Source: Pseudomonadota bacterium
Lineage (GTDB): Bacteria > Myxococcota_A > Polyangia > Polyangiales > Polyangiaceae
Assembly: GCA_023423895.1 (NCBI GenBank)
Contig: JAFAER010000030.1
Location: 23,255-87,254 of the forward strand
DNA: 64,000 nt
Direction of reading: 5' to 3'
The notes under the pieces were generated by a model. The model searched no databases, was not told the DNA's origin, and saw only the letters and a list, made by a program, of their open reading frames with translations. Positions 9,514 to 17,910 of the stretch are shown here, piece by piece; the stretch's first letter is position 1; every line of letters starts with the position of its first letter. The translations under genes were made by a program, and so were the position numbers.

Positions 9514-10573
9514 GTGCGCCTCGTAAGTTCGCCGGCAGCCGCACGCGAGCGACCGTGCGCGCTCCCTCGCGAACGAGCTCGAATGCGCTCGTCTTCACGC
9601 TCTCGATCTCGAGGCGCCGCTCCACGATCGTGAGGCCTCGCCCGCCCAGGCGCGGCGGGCCGAGCTCCGGCCCGTCGTCTTCGACCGTCAGCATGAGCGT
9701 GCCCTGCTCGAGCGCCGAGCGGATCACGAGATGCCCTCCACCGCGCAGCGCACCGTGTTTGACCGCGTTCTCGACGAGCGGCTGCAAGATGAGCGCGGGA
9801 CAGCCCAGCTCGAGCGTGTCGGGATCGACCTCCCACGTCGCCTGTAGCAACTCGGGATGGCGTAGCTCGTGAATCGTGACGTACCGCTTCAGCCACTCGA
9901 TCTCGTCTTCGACGCGGTGGACCGAGTGGAACGCCGCAGCTTCACGGAAAAGATCGCCGAGCGCGGCGAGCAGCTCGCGGGCCTGCGGCGGGTCCTCCTC
10001 GACGAGGCCCGCCACCGCGTTGAGCGTGTTCAGGACGAAGTGGGGCTCGAGGTGCGCGCGGAGGCGAAGCAGCTCCGCTTCACGCGAGACGCGTTCGAGC
10101 TCGTAGTTGCGCTCCTCGTGTGCGCGTGCGAACGCGGGAAGGAACACGATCGCCGCGAGGAACGCCGCGCTCGCGACGGAGTCCACGAGCGCGGTTCCGA
10201 GCGCGTAGCTCAGCGTGTGCGGCTCCTCGGGCCTGAGCAGCGACAGCGCCGGGTCCCAGCGGCCGACGTGCAGATCGATGGAATACGCGATCATCATCGC
10301 CGGCACCGTGGCGACGAGCGACAGGACGCTGGCGATCTTGAGCGAGACACCTCGGGAGCGCGCCGCCCGATGCACCACCCAGATGGTGACGAGCGCGATC
10401 GTGAAGAGCAGGCCCAGCCAGAGGAGCTGGTAGACGAGCAGCCGGGTGCTCAAGTCCGAGAGGGCCCAGCGCACGACCCACGGGACGACCCAGAGCGAGT
10501 ACCCGATCACGAACGCCTGCACGAGGGAGACCCTCGAGAGCGTCGAGGTCGAGCTGCGCTCGGCGCTCTTCAC
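9506..10573 (-). CDS. LytS-type sensor histidine kinase
   Basis: 355 residues from a GTG that overlaps the pump stop as GTGA (10570-10573). The same frame stays open to 10843, but that part is only antiphase sequence inside the pump gene. The N-terminal half has about six hydrophobic segments. It is followed by a His_kinase domain with phospho-acceptor His in LEPHFVLNTLNAVAG and a HATPase domain (NAVKHG, DDGPELG, GRGLTIVERRLE). This is the AlgZ/LytS kinase class that partners LytTR regulators, and its partner is the next gene. The membrane part has no extracellular domain of note, so it probably senses something in or near the membrane, possibly a pump substrate. Confidence 0.92.
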   Translation of the reverse strand: MKSAERSSTSTLSRVSLVQAFVIGYSLWVVPWVVRWALSDLSTRLLVYQLLWLGLLFTIALVTIWVVHRAARSRGVSLKIASVLSLVATVPAMMIAYSIDLHVGRWDPALSLLRPEEPHTLSYALGTALVDSVASAAFLAAIVFLPAFARAHEERNYELERVSREAELLRLRAHLEPHFVLNTLNAVAGLVEEDPPQARELLAALGDLFREAAAFHSVHRVEDEIEWLKRYVTIHELRHPELLQATWEVDPDTLELGCPALILQPLVENAVKHGALRGGGHLVIRSALEQGTLMLTVEDDGPELGPPRLGGRGLTIVERRLEIESVKTSAFELVREGARTVARVRLPANLRGAHA

Positions 10574-13500
10574 GCCGCCACCGCTCCCTCGCGCTCGGAG
10601 GAGCCCGTCTTCCGGCGTCGGTCCCGTATGCGTCGAACCCATCCTTGAACGTCGTCGAACCAAGTGTACGCCACCGGCGTCGCGAGCAGGGTCAAGACGA
10701 GTGACAAGCTCTGCCCACCCATGATGCCGACGGCGATCGCGCGGTTCGTCGCGGCGCCCGCGCCCGACGAGATCACGAGCGGGAGCATTCCGGCGACGAA
10801 CGCGAGCGTGGTCATGAGGATCGGCCGGAGCCGGTCGCGACACGCCTCGACGACGGCATCTGCGCGCGAGAGTCCGGCGGCCCGCAGCTGGATGATCCGG
10901 TCGACCTGCAGGATGGCGTTCTTCTTCACGACGCCGAAGAGCACCAGGAAGCCGAGCGCCGAGAAGATGTTGAGGCTCTGCCCGCCCAGGAGGAGCGAGA
11001 GCAGGCCGAACGGAATGGTGAGCGGGAGCGAGAGGAGGATCGTGACGGGGTGGATCCAGCTCTCGAACTGCGCCGCAAGCACCAGGTACATGAAGACGAA
11101 CGACAGGATGATGGCGACGAAGAACGCCGTGGCGGCCTTCTCCATCTCCTTGGCGTTGCCGATGACCTCGCCGCGATAGCGGCCTGTCGGCTCGATCTCC
11201 TTCATCTTCGCCTCGAGGGCAGCCACGACCGCGGCGTCCGAGGTCCCCGGGAGGGTGTTCATGAACAGCGTGATCTGGCGCTGACGCCCGACGCGCCGGA
11301 TGAGGCCCGGTCCCTCGGCTCGCTCGAAGGTGGCGATCTCGGCGAGCGGGATCAGCGCGCCGCCGGCAGACCGCACCGTGATCGCGCGTACGAGGTCCTC
11401 GTGCGCGAGGGTGTCGGACTCGACCCGGAGATGGACCTTGAGCGAGAGCTCGCTCCGGCTCCGAGGATCGCGCACCGTCCCGAGCTCGATCCCCTTGCGG
11501 TCGACGAGCGCGAGGGCGCTCCCAAGCTCCGCGTGGGAGACCCCGAGCTTGTTCGCGTGGGCGCGGTCGACGCGCACGTTGAGCTCCGGCTTTCCGCCGC
11601 TGCTCGTGATCCCGTGGTCGACGGTGCCAGGGATCTTCTTCGCCTCCTCGAGCAGGCGCGAGGCGACGCCGCGGAGCTCGTCGAGGTCCGAGCCTCGGAT
11701 GACGAACTGGATCGGCGCGCCGTCCGGCCCCGGCGGCGCGAGATCGTCCGTGGGACCGACCATCGTGAGCACGCCTTCCGGGAGCGACTCCGCGGAGAGC
11801 GCACGAACCCGCTGGATCATCTCCGCCTGAACCCCGCGTTTGTCGAGGAACACGGTCACCGTCGCTTCGCGCGCGCTCAGCGTCATGAGGACCGTGTCGC
11901 GCACGTTCTGCTCGCCACGGATCCGAGTGGCGAGCTCCTCCGCGACCTGACTCGTGCGTTCGACCGTCGCCTTCTCCGGCAGGCGGACGTATACCGCGAA
12001 GCGGCTCATGTCCTCGATCGGCAGGAAGTTCGCGGGCAACGACGCCCCGATCGGCACGGTGGACACGATCGTGAGCGCGACGCCGATGCCGACGACCCAG
12101 CGCTTGCGGAGCGCCCAGCGGAGCGCGCGGCTGTAGAGGCGCTCGAAGACGCCGTCATGGGACGCATGACCATGACCGAGCGCGTCCTGGTCATGGGCTC
12201 CGGCCGTGACGGGCTTCTTCAGCCAGCGAGAGCAGAGCATCGGCGTCAACGTGAACGCGACGCCCATCGAGAGGAGGATCGACGCCGACATCGTCAAGCC
12301 GAACGGCGCCAGGTAGTGCCCGACGATGCCCTCCATCGTCGCGACGGGGAGGAAGACGGCGACGAGCGAGAGCGTCGTCGCGAGAACGGCGAGGCCGATC
12401 TCCTGTGTCGCCTCGACAGCGGCCTCGCGCGCCGACAGCTTCTTCGCCGCCATCACGCGGACGATGTTCTCGAGGACGACGATCGCGTCGTCGATGACGA
12501 TACCGACCGCGAGCGTCAGCCCGAGGAGCGACAGCAGGTTCAGCGTCATCCCGAGCGCCTTCGCCGCAGCGAACGTCGCGATGATCGAGGACGGGATCGC
12601 GAGCCCCGCGATCAGCGTGGCGCGCCAGCTCTTGAGGAACAAGAGGACCACGATCGCCGCGAGGACGGCGCCGAGAACGAGGTGCTCGGTCACCGCACTG
12701 ACGGCCGCGCGCACGTCTGCGCTGTTGTCCTGGACGACGCGCGCCTCCACGCCGTCGGGCAAGAACACCTTCGCAGCCTCGAGCCGCTCACGCACCTCGT
12801 CGGCGACGCCGACGGTGTTGGCGCCGGGCTGCTTCGTCACCGCGACGATGACGGCGGGCGTGCCGGACAGCGCCGCTTGCGACTCGGAAACCGTCGCGCC
12901 GTCGACGACGAGGCCGACGTCGGAGATGCGAACCGCGAGCGCTCCGCGCTTCGCCACCACGACCTCGGACAGCTCCGCTGCCGTCTTCGCCTTCGCCGAG
13001 AGCCGCACGCCGAGCGAAGAGTCGCCGTCGGCAAGGCTGCCGCCCGGAGCCTCGAGGTTTTCGCTCTCCAGCGCGCGCTGCACCTCCTGCGCGGTCAAGT
13101 CGAGCGCCTGCAGCTTCAGTGGGTCGAGCACGACGGACAGTGCCCGCGTCTCTCCGCCGACGAGCTTCACGTCACCGACGCCGCGAATGCTCTGGAGCTC
13201 GCGACGAATGGTCGTGTCCGCCAGCTCCGTGAGCTCGAGCGGCGTGCGAGCGCCCTTGGGTGCGTGGACCGTCACCAGCACGATCGGCGCTGCGTTCGCG
13301 TTGAACGTCTCGATGCGGGGCGGACGCGCCGCCCGCGGGAGCTCGTCCGCCAGGCGCGAGACGCGATCGCGCACGTCGTTCGCGGCGTCCGTCGAGCTCC
13401 GATCCAGCGTGAACTGCGCCCAGACCATCCCGACGCCCTCCTGCGAGAACGAGTCGAGGCGGTCGAGCCCGCTCACGGTGCCGAGCGCATTCTCGATCCG

Positions 13501-13698
13501 CGTCGAGATCTCGCTCTCCACTTGCTCGGCGGACATGCCAGGCGCCGGGACGGTAACGGCCACGAAGGCGAAGTCGACGTTGGGGAAACGCTCGACCGGC
13601 ATCTTGCCGAGCGCGTTGAGCCCCAGGACGACCATGGCCGCCACGAGCACCCACGTGAACACGGGGCGCCGAATGCACAGAGCAGCGAGCGCTCTCAC
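10570..13698 (-). CDS. RND multidrug efflux permease (AcrB/HAE1 family)
   Basis: 1042 residues, the normal length for the family. Single N-terminal TM (PVFTWVLVAAMVVLGL), large periplasmic loop, six TMs with the proton-relay Asp pair in TM4 (GIVIDDAIVVLENI), second loop, then six TMs. It starts with GTG overlapping the TolC gene stop (GTGA, 13695-13698) and ends overlapping the sensor kinase start, so it is the centre of a five-gene translationally coupled operon. A His/Asp stretch near residues 500-515 (AHDQDALGHGHASHD) lies in the cytoplasmic loop between TM6 and TM7 and might bind metal. HAE1-type pumps export hydrophobic and amphiphilic drugs; the heavy-metal signature is not evident. Confidence 0.95.
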   Translation of the reverse strand: MRALAALCIRRPVFTWVLVAAMVVLGLNALGKMPVERFPNVDFAFVAVTVPAPGMSAEQVESEISTRIENALGTVSGLDRLDSFSQEGVGMVWAQFTLDRSSTDAANDVRDRVSRLADELPRAARPPRIETFNANAAPIVLVTVHAPKGARTPLELTELADTTIRRELQSIRGVGDVKLVGGETRALSVVLDPLKLQALDLTAQEVQRALESENLEAPGGSLADGDSSLGVRLSAKAKTAAELSEVVVAKRGALAVRISDVGLVVDGATVSESQAALSGTPAVIVAVTKQPGANTVGVADEVRERLEAAKVFLPDGVEARVVQDNSADVRAAVSAVTEHLVLGAVLAAIVVLLFLKSWRATLIAGLAIPSSIIATFAAAKALGMTLNLLSLLGLTLAVGIVIDDAIVVLENIVRVMAAKKLSAREAAVEATQEIGLAVLATTLSLVAVFLPVATMEGIVGHYLAPFGLTMSASILLSMGVAFTLTPMLCSRWLKKPVTAGAHDQDALGHGHASHDGVFERLYSRALRWALRKRWVVGIGVALTIVSTVPIGASLPANFLPIEDMSRFAVYVRLPEKATVERTSQVAEELATRIRGEQNVRDTVLMTLSAREATVTVFLDKRGVQAEMIQRVRALSAESLPEGVLTMVGPTDDLAPPGPDGAPIQFVIRGSDLDELRGVASRLLEEAKKIPGTVDHGITSSGGKPELNVRVDRAHANKLGVSHAELGSALALVDRKGIELGTVRDPRSRSELSLKVHLRVESDTLAHEDLVRAITVRSAGGALIPLAEIATFERAEGPGLIRRVGRQRQITLFMNTLPGTSDAAVVAALEAKMKEIEPTGRYRGEVIGNAKEMEKAATAFFVAIILSFVFMYLVLAAQFESWIHPVTILLSLPLTIPFGLLSLLLGGQSLNIFSALGFLVLFGVVKKNAILQVDRIIQLRAAGLSRADAVVEACRDRLRPILMTTLAFVAGMLPLVISSGAGAATNRAIAVGIMGGQSLSLVLTLLATPVAYTWFDDVQGWVRRIRDRRRKTGSSEREGAVAA

Positions 13699-15068
13699 AA
13701 CGATCCTCCGCCCGAAGGCATGGTGCGCCCGTCGACGAAGTCGAGCTTCGCCATCGACACCGCCTGCGCGACCACCGCCGCGACGAGCTCGTTCTTCGCA
13801 CGCGCGAGGTCGGCCTCGGCGATGACGACATTGAGAGGCAACGCCGTCCCGGCATCCAGCTCACCGCGTCGCGCCTTCGCGAGCGCCCCTGCGCGCTCGA
13901 CCCGCTCGCGCGCCCTCTCGACGCGCGCGTGGGTCAGGTTCAAGACACCGAGCGCCCCCGCGCGCTCCGCGTCGAGCTTCCGCTTCGCGTCGGCCAGCCG
14001 CGCGACGAGGACCGCGTGCTCCGATCGCGCCTGCGCCGCGCGCGCGCCGCCGACCGTGAGCTGCGAGAGCGACCACTCGAGCCTCACGCCCACCTCCCAT
14101 GTGGGGAGCGCCACGAGTCGATTGAGGATGAAGACGCGCGGGCTCGGCGCGCTCACGTCGCCTGCGGCGTAGGCGGCGAGCGTCGGGAGACGGTTCATCG
14201 TCGCGCTGTCGGCGAGCGCCTCCGCGGCTCGGCCTTGTGCCTCGATGCTCGCGAGCCGCGGCGGCGTCACCGGAGCCGCCGGCGGCCGCGGTGTGGAGCG
14301 TTCGGCCCGATCGAGCGCGGCGGAGACCTTCAGCTGTTGCCCGGCCAGCTGCGGGAGGAACGTGCGCAGCGTGGCCTCGGCCGCGACCAGCTCCGCCTCG
14401 GCGGCCTGGCGGCCGAGCACGGCCGCGTCCAGCGCCACCTCGAACTCGAGCACGTCGTTCTGCGCCACCGTTCCCGCGGCCTTGCGATTCCGCTGGTCGA
14501 TCGCGTTCGACTCCGCAGCGCGAACGAGCTCCTCGGCATTCTCCACGGCGAGCTTCAGGCTCCAGTACTGGAGGAACGCGACCCGCGCCTCGTACGCGAC
14601 CTGCGCGCGCGTGTTCACGACCTCGAGCTCGCGCGCTTGCGCCTCTCTTCCAGCGGCACGCGCCGCGGCCGCCAGGCCGAGAAAGGCGTCGCTCAGCGGA
14701 ACGGAGAGCTGCGCGCGGACGCCGAGCTGGTCGAGCAACTGCGGGAACGTGAAGCCGTCGAAGCTTCGATAGCGTGCGGGGATGCTGCTGAGGCGTGCGT
14801 AGCGCGCGCTGAGGTTCACGTCGGGGATGCGCGCGCGCTGGGCAGCGTCGTAGCTCGCCTCCGCCGCGCGTCGCGCTTCGATCGCGGCCTGAATCGTCGG
14901 ATGGTCTGCAAGCGCGAGCTCGACGACCCGGCGCTCGTCGACGAGCGCCTCCGGTCGATTGTCAGAGGCCGGAGCCGTCGGCTCGCTGGCGCGGGCATTC
15001 TGCGGGGAAGCACCAGCGACGCGCGCTGCGAGCAGCACGGCCGAGAACACCTCTATGCGACGCATCAC
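13695..15068 (-). CDS. TolC-family outer membrane efflux protein
   Basis: 457 residues with a signal peptide (cleavage near ARVAGASPQNA) and two OEP repeats with long coiled-coil helices rich in Ala, Arg and Glu. It forms the outer membrane channel of the tripartite pump with the adaptor upstream and the RND permease downstream. GTG at 15068 overlaps the adaptor stop as GTGA; an ATG follows immediately at 15065 and could be used instead. The gene order adaptor-TolC-permease is less usual than adaptor-permease-TolC. Confidence 0.92.
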   Translation of the reverse strand: MMRRIEVFSAVLLAARVAGASPQNARASEPTAPASDNRPEALVDERRVVELALADHPTIQAAIEARRAAEASYDAAQRARIPDVNLSARYARLSSIPARYRSFDGFTFPQLLDQLGVRAQLSVPLSDAFLGLAAAARAAGREAQARELEVVNTRAQVAYEARVAFLQYWSLKLAVENAEELVRAAESNAIDQRNRKAAGTVAQNDVLEFEVALDAAVLGRQAAEAELVAAEATLRTFLPQLAGQQLKVSAALDRAERSTPRPPAAPVTPPRLASIEAQGRAAEALADSATMNRLPTLAAYAAGDVSAPSPRVFILNRLVALPTWEVGVRLEWSLSQLTVGGARAAQARSEHAVLVARLADAKRKLDAERAGALGVLNLTHARVERARERVERAGALAKARRGELDAGTALPLNVVIAEADLARAKNELVAAVVAQAVSMAKLDFVDGRTMPSGGGSL

Positions 15069-16252
15069 TTCGCGTCTCCTGCTGCCGCGGCGACGGGTTC
15101 ACCGAGCCGGAAGTCGGGCTGTGGCGTCTTGACCAGGCGTTCGCCACCACGGAGGCCGCCTCGTACGAGCACTCGATCACCCTCGAACCGAGCCACGGAG
15201 AGGAGGCGTTCGCTCAGGCGACCGTCCTGGACGACCCACGCCCGAAGCAGCCCGGCGGTCGACGTCGTGGAGGAGAGAGGCACCTCGACGAGCTCCTCGG
15301 TGCCGCCGATCTCGAGCCACGTTGGGTATCGCGCCCCCGGCAGCAGCTTCGGAGCTCCGGCATCACCATCTTCGCCCCGCTCGATCGTGGCTTCGACGAG
15401 CCGCGAGTTCGACTCGCCTACGAGCCCGGGCGTCGAGCGAACGACGCTCGCCGGGTGCATGACCCCGTCTGCGAACACGGTGACTTTGCGACCGAGGGCG
15501 ACCTTGTCTGCGTCGAACTGGGGGACGTCGAAGCGAATGCGCAGCTCGGTCGGATCGATCACGCGTACGAGCGGCGCATTCGGCGCTGCGACCTGGCCGA
15601 TCTCGACGAAGCGTTCCAGCACGATGCCCGAGAACGGAGCGCGGATCGCCTGATCCCCGAGCGCTGCCCTCGCCTGGCCCGCCGTCGCCGTCAGCTCCTT
15701 GAGCCGGACGAACTCCGCCTGCGCGCTGGCGAGCGCGCCGTCGTACTGCGCCTTGGCCGACGCCTCGTTCGCCCGCGCTCGCGTCAGCTCCTGCTCGCTG
15801 AGCGAGCCCTGCGCGTGCAGCTTCTCGGCGCGACGCGCGCCGTCCGCGGCGACCTCGTAGGCCGCCTTGGCCGCGAGGGCGCTCGGCAAGCTCGCCGGGT
15901 CCTTCGCAGCGCCGATCCGCGCTGCGGCCTGCGTCGCGCTGGCGGCGGCTGCCTCGGACGCGAACGCGAGCTCGCTCGCGCCGAGCTTGACGAGCAGCGC
16001 CCCCGACTGCACCGCCTGCCCTATCTCGCAGGTGTACGCGTCGACACGCCCGCCACGCGCGGATGCGATCATCGCATCTCGAGGCGCGACGACGGAGCCG
16101 ACGTACGAGAGCGTCTTCGGCACGGTACGCACCTCGAGGCTGATCGTCTCGGGGAAAGCACGTGGCGTGAGCTGCGCGGTCTCGGCCGCATCGCGTTTGC
16201 ACCCTGCCGTCGCGCAGACGGCGACGATGAAGAGCATCTCGGCGCGCACCAT
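15065..16252 (-). CDS. RND efflux periplasmic adaptor (membrane fusion protein), lipoprotein
   Basis: 395 residues from the ATG at 16252; the frame is open further up to 16636 but that part is low-complexity and includes an 8-bp repeat. A second ATG at 16237 is equally possible. The signal peptide ends CATAGC, a lipobox, so the protein is anchored by lipid. A HlyD/AcrA layout follows: barrel-sandwich half (VGSVVAPRDAMIASARGGRVDAY), a coiled-coil hairpin, the second lipoyl half (QAIRAPFSGIVLERFVEIGQ), a beta barrel and a membrane-proximal domain. It bridges the RND pump to TolC. First gene of the five-gene operon, divergent from the duplicated Cys-rich lipoprotein at 16482. Confidence 0.92.
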   Translation of the reverse strand: MVRAEMLFIVAVCATAGCKRDAAETAQLTPRAFPETISLEVRTVPKTLSYVGSVVAPRDAMIASARGGRVDAYTCEIGQAVQSGALLVKLGASELAFASEAAAASATQAAARIGAAKDPASLPSALAAKAAYEVAADGARRAEKLHAQGSLSEQELTRARANEASAKAQYDGALASAQAEFVRLKELTATAGQARAALGDQAIRAPFSGIVLERFVEIGQVAAPNAPLVRVIDPTELRIRFDVPQFDADKVALGRKVTVFADGVMHPASVVRSTPGLVGESNSRLVEATIERGEDGDAGAPKLLPGARYPTWLEIGGTEELVEVPLSSTTSTAGLLRAWVVQDGRLSERLLSVARFEGDRVLVRGGLRGGERLVKTPQPDFRLGEPVAAAAGDAK

Positions 16253-16370
16253 GCGCGGACGGTACGGTCCGGGGTCTCCGGCCCGCGCCGCACGCCAGAC
16301 GACGCGCACCTCTCCGGGGACGAGTCGGGGATCGACGGTGACGAGTCGGACCGGGCTCGCCGGCGCTCGC

Positions 16371-16402
16371 GGCGACGCGGCGACGCGGCGACGCGGCGAC
16401 GC
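16371..16402. repeat. Four tandem copies of the octamer GGCGACGC
   Basis: GGCGACGC is repeated four times without interruption in the 229-base region between the divergent adaptor and lipoprotein genes. An 8-bp unit is not a codon multiple, which supports this being non-coding. Copy number could change by slippage and alter spacing in the two divergent promoters. Confidence 0.7.
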
Positions 16403-16481
16403 GCGACAACCGCCGCTCGATCGAGTCGTCGCATTGTCTCCACGTGGGCCCGGCCTCAAATCAGGTCCAACGGGGACTTGC

Positions 16482-17033
16482 ATGATGTTCTTCGCGAAAG
16501 TGGTCAGCGTTTCGATCGTCGCGGGTCTCGCGTTGCTCGGAGCGGCATGTTCGGACGACGCCAAGGAAGACACGCCGAAGGCCAAACAAGATGCCGCAGC
16601 CGCCTGCGCGCACATCAACCAGGTCTGCGCGGACACCGAGGGGTTTCAGACACGCGACTGCTCGGGGTCCAACTCCGAGTACGAAAAGCTCACCCCCGCC
16701 GACAAGGCAGTCGCGGACTCCATTGCTCCGTGCGTCATCGCCTCGACGAGCTGCCAGTCTGCCCTCACGTGCATGCGACCGCTCACGGGGGATCCCTCGT
16801 CGTCGGCTCAGAAGAAGAAGAAGGCCCCCGACTACGAAGCCGAACAAGCGTGCGAGCACATCAACAACGTGTGCGAGGACGAAGACGGCTTCCGGAAGCA
16901 GGATTGCTCGGGCTCGAATGCCGACTACGAGAAGCTGAGCGCCTCCGACAAGGAGCTGGCCGACGGCATCGCCGCCTGCATCATGAGCGCGAAGAGCTGC
17001 ACGAAGGCGTTCCAGTGCCTGGAGTTCGATTGA
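16482..17033 (+). CDS. Lipoprotein with a tandemly duplicated six-Cys domain
   Basis: 183 residues. Signal peptide ends LLGAAC-SDD (lipobox). The mature part is two copies of a module of about 57 residues. Copy one reads ACAHINQVCADTEGF...RDCSGSNSEYEKLTPADK and copy two ACEHINNVCEDEDGF...QDCSGSNADYEKLSASDK, each with six cysteines at matching positions, joined by a Lys-rich linker (QKKKKAPDYEAE). The second module ends at the C-terminus. ATG at 16482 (or 16485) follows a GGGGA ribosome site; the frame is open far upstream within the adaptor gene but that is antisense. I do not recognise the module; disulfide-bonded, surface or periplasmic, role unknown. Confidence 0.8.
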   Translation: MMFFAKVVSVSIVAGLALLGAACSDDAKEDTPKAKQDAAAACAHINQVCADTEGFQTRDCSGSNSEYEKLTPADKAVADSIAPCVIASTSCQSALTCMRPLTGDPSSSAQKKKKAPDYEAEQACEHINNVCEDEDGFRKQDCSGSNADYEKLSASDKELADGIAACIMSAKSCTKAFQCLEFD

Positions 17034-17043
17034 GCGAGATGCG

Positions 17044-17910
17044 TCAGCGAGCTTCGAACGCCGACAGCTTGTCGGGATTGAGCGTGGCGCGGACCGCGTA
17101 GATCGTGACGCCGTCGGTCTCGAGCTGGACGACCGATACCGGCGTCGCGCCCACCCGGACGACGAGTGCCGGCCAGCCGTTCACCTCGAGGAATTCCACC
17201 GAGGTGTCTTCCGGAGCGAGACGCGCAAGACCGCCGTACAGCCGCGCCACCGCGGCTCTACCCTCGAGCGGCTTGCGAGCGGCGACTGCCTTGCCACCTC
17301 CGTCGGACACGGAACGCACGTCGGCGGCGAGGAGTTGCTCGAGCCCCGCGGCGTCACCCGAGATCACGGCTGCAGCAAACTGCGCGAGCATCGACCGGTG
17401 CTGCTCCTTGCTCGGCGCAAACCGGGGGCGCCGCGCAACGAGATCCTTCCGCGCTCGTTCGAGCAGCTTCCGGCATGTCGCCGGGTCGCGGCCGACGATG
17501 CGCGCGATCTCGTCGTGCGTGTAGTCGAACACGTCGTGCAGGAGGTGAACGGCGCGTTCGAGTGGAGTGAGGCTCTCGAGCAGGACCAGAAACGCCATCG
17601 AGATCGACTCGGCGGCCTCCACCACGTCCGTCTCCTCGTACGCCTCCGTCAGGAGCGGCTCGGGAAGCCATGGCCCGACGTAGTCGACGCGGGTCGTGTG
17701 AGCTTCCTTCAGACGGTCGAGGCAGAGGCGCGTCACGATCGTCGCGAGGAACGCGCGGGCGGAGCGAACGTCTTCCCGGTCGGCTTCCCGCCAGCGAACG
17801 AACGTCTCTTGCACGACGTCCTCGGCGTCGGAAGCCGATCCGAGCATCCGGTACGCGATGCCGAAGACGTAACGCCGGTGCTGCTGGAACGTTTCGACGT
17901 CCGAGCTCAC
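17044..17910 (-). CDS. ECF41-family sigma factor with SnoaL-like C-terminal domain
   Basis: 288 residues. Sigma2 (about 8-75, RYVFGIAYRMLGSASDAEDVVQ) and sigma4 (about 105-160, LTPLERAVHLLHDVFDYTHDEIA) are followed by a SnoaL-like extension. Three hallmarks of ECF41 are present: WLPEP (81-85) in the linker, DGGGK (203-207) and NPDKL (278-282). In characterised ECF41 proteins the C-terminal extension contacts the sigma core and tunes activity, replacing a separate anti-sigma factor; none is seen here. GTG start overlaps the stop of the upstream oxidoreductase (GTGA, 17907-17910). ECF41 genes are typically beside a carboxymuconolactone decarboxylase, oxidoreductase or epimerase, and often direct that neighbour's transcription. 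Confidence 0.93.
   Translation of the reverse strand: MSSDVETFQQHRRYVFGIAYRMLGSASDAEDVVQETFVRWREADREDVRSARAFLATIVTRLCLDRLKEAHTTRVDYVGPWLPEPLLTEAYEETDVVEAAESISMAFLVLLESLTPLERAVHLLHDVFDYTHDEIARIVGRDPATCRKLLERARKDLVARRPRFAPSKEQHRSMLAQFAAAVISGDAAGLEQLLAADVRSVSDGGGKAVAARKPLEGRAAVARLYGGLARLAPEDTSVEFLEVNGWPALVVRVGATPVSVVQLETDGVTIYAVRATLNPDKLSAFEAR

Noticed and set aside
10574..10843. N-terminal extension of the LytS-type kinase into the pump gene
   Set aside because: The GTGA overlap at 10570-10573 and the non-protein-like Arg-rich extension favour the shorter form.
11050..14172. A 1040-codon open frame on the plus strand opposite the first RND pump
   Set aside because: Arg/Glu/His-rich antisense shadow of the pump and TolC genes, no ribosome site or domain; typical of GC-rich DNA.
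16253..16636. N-terminal extension of the efflux adaptor
   Set aside because: Would include the octamer repeat and overlap the divergent lipoprotein promoter; signal peptide starts at 16252 or 16237.
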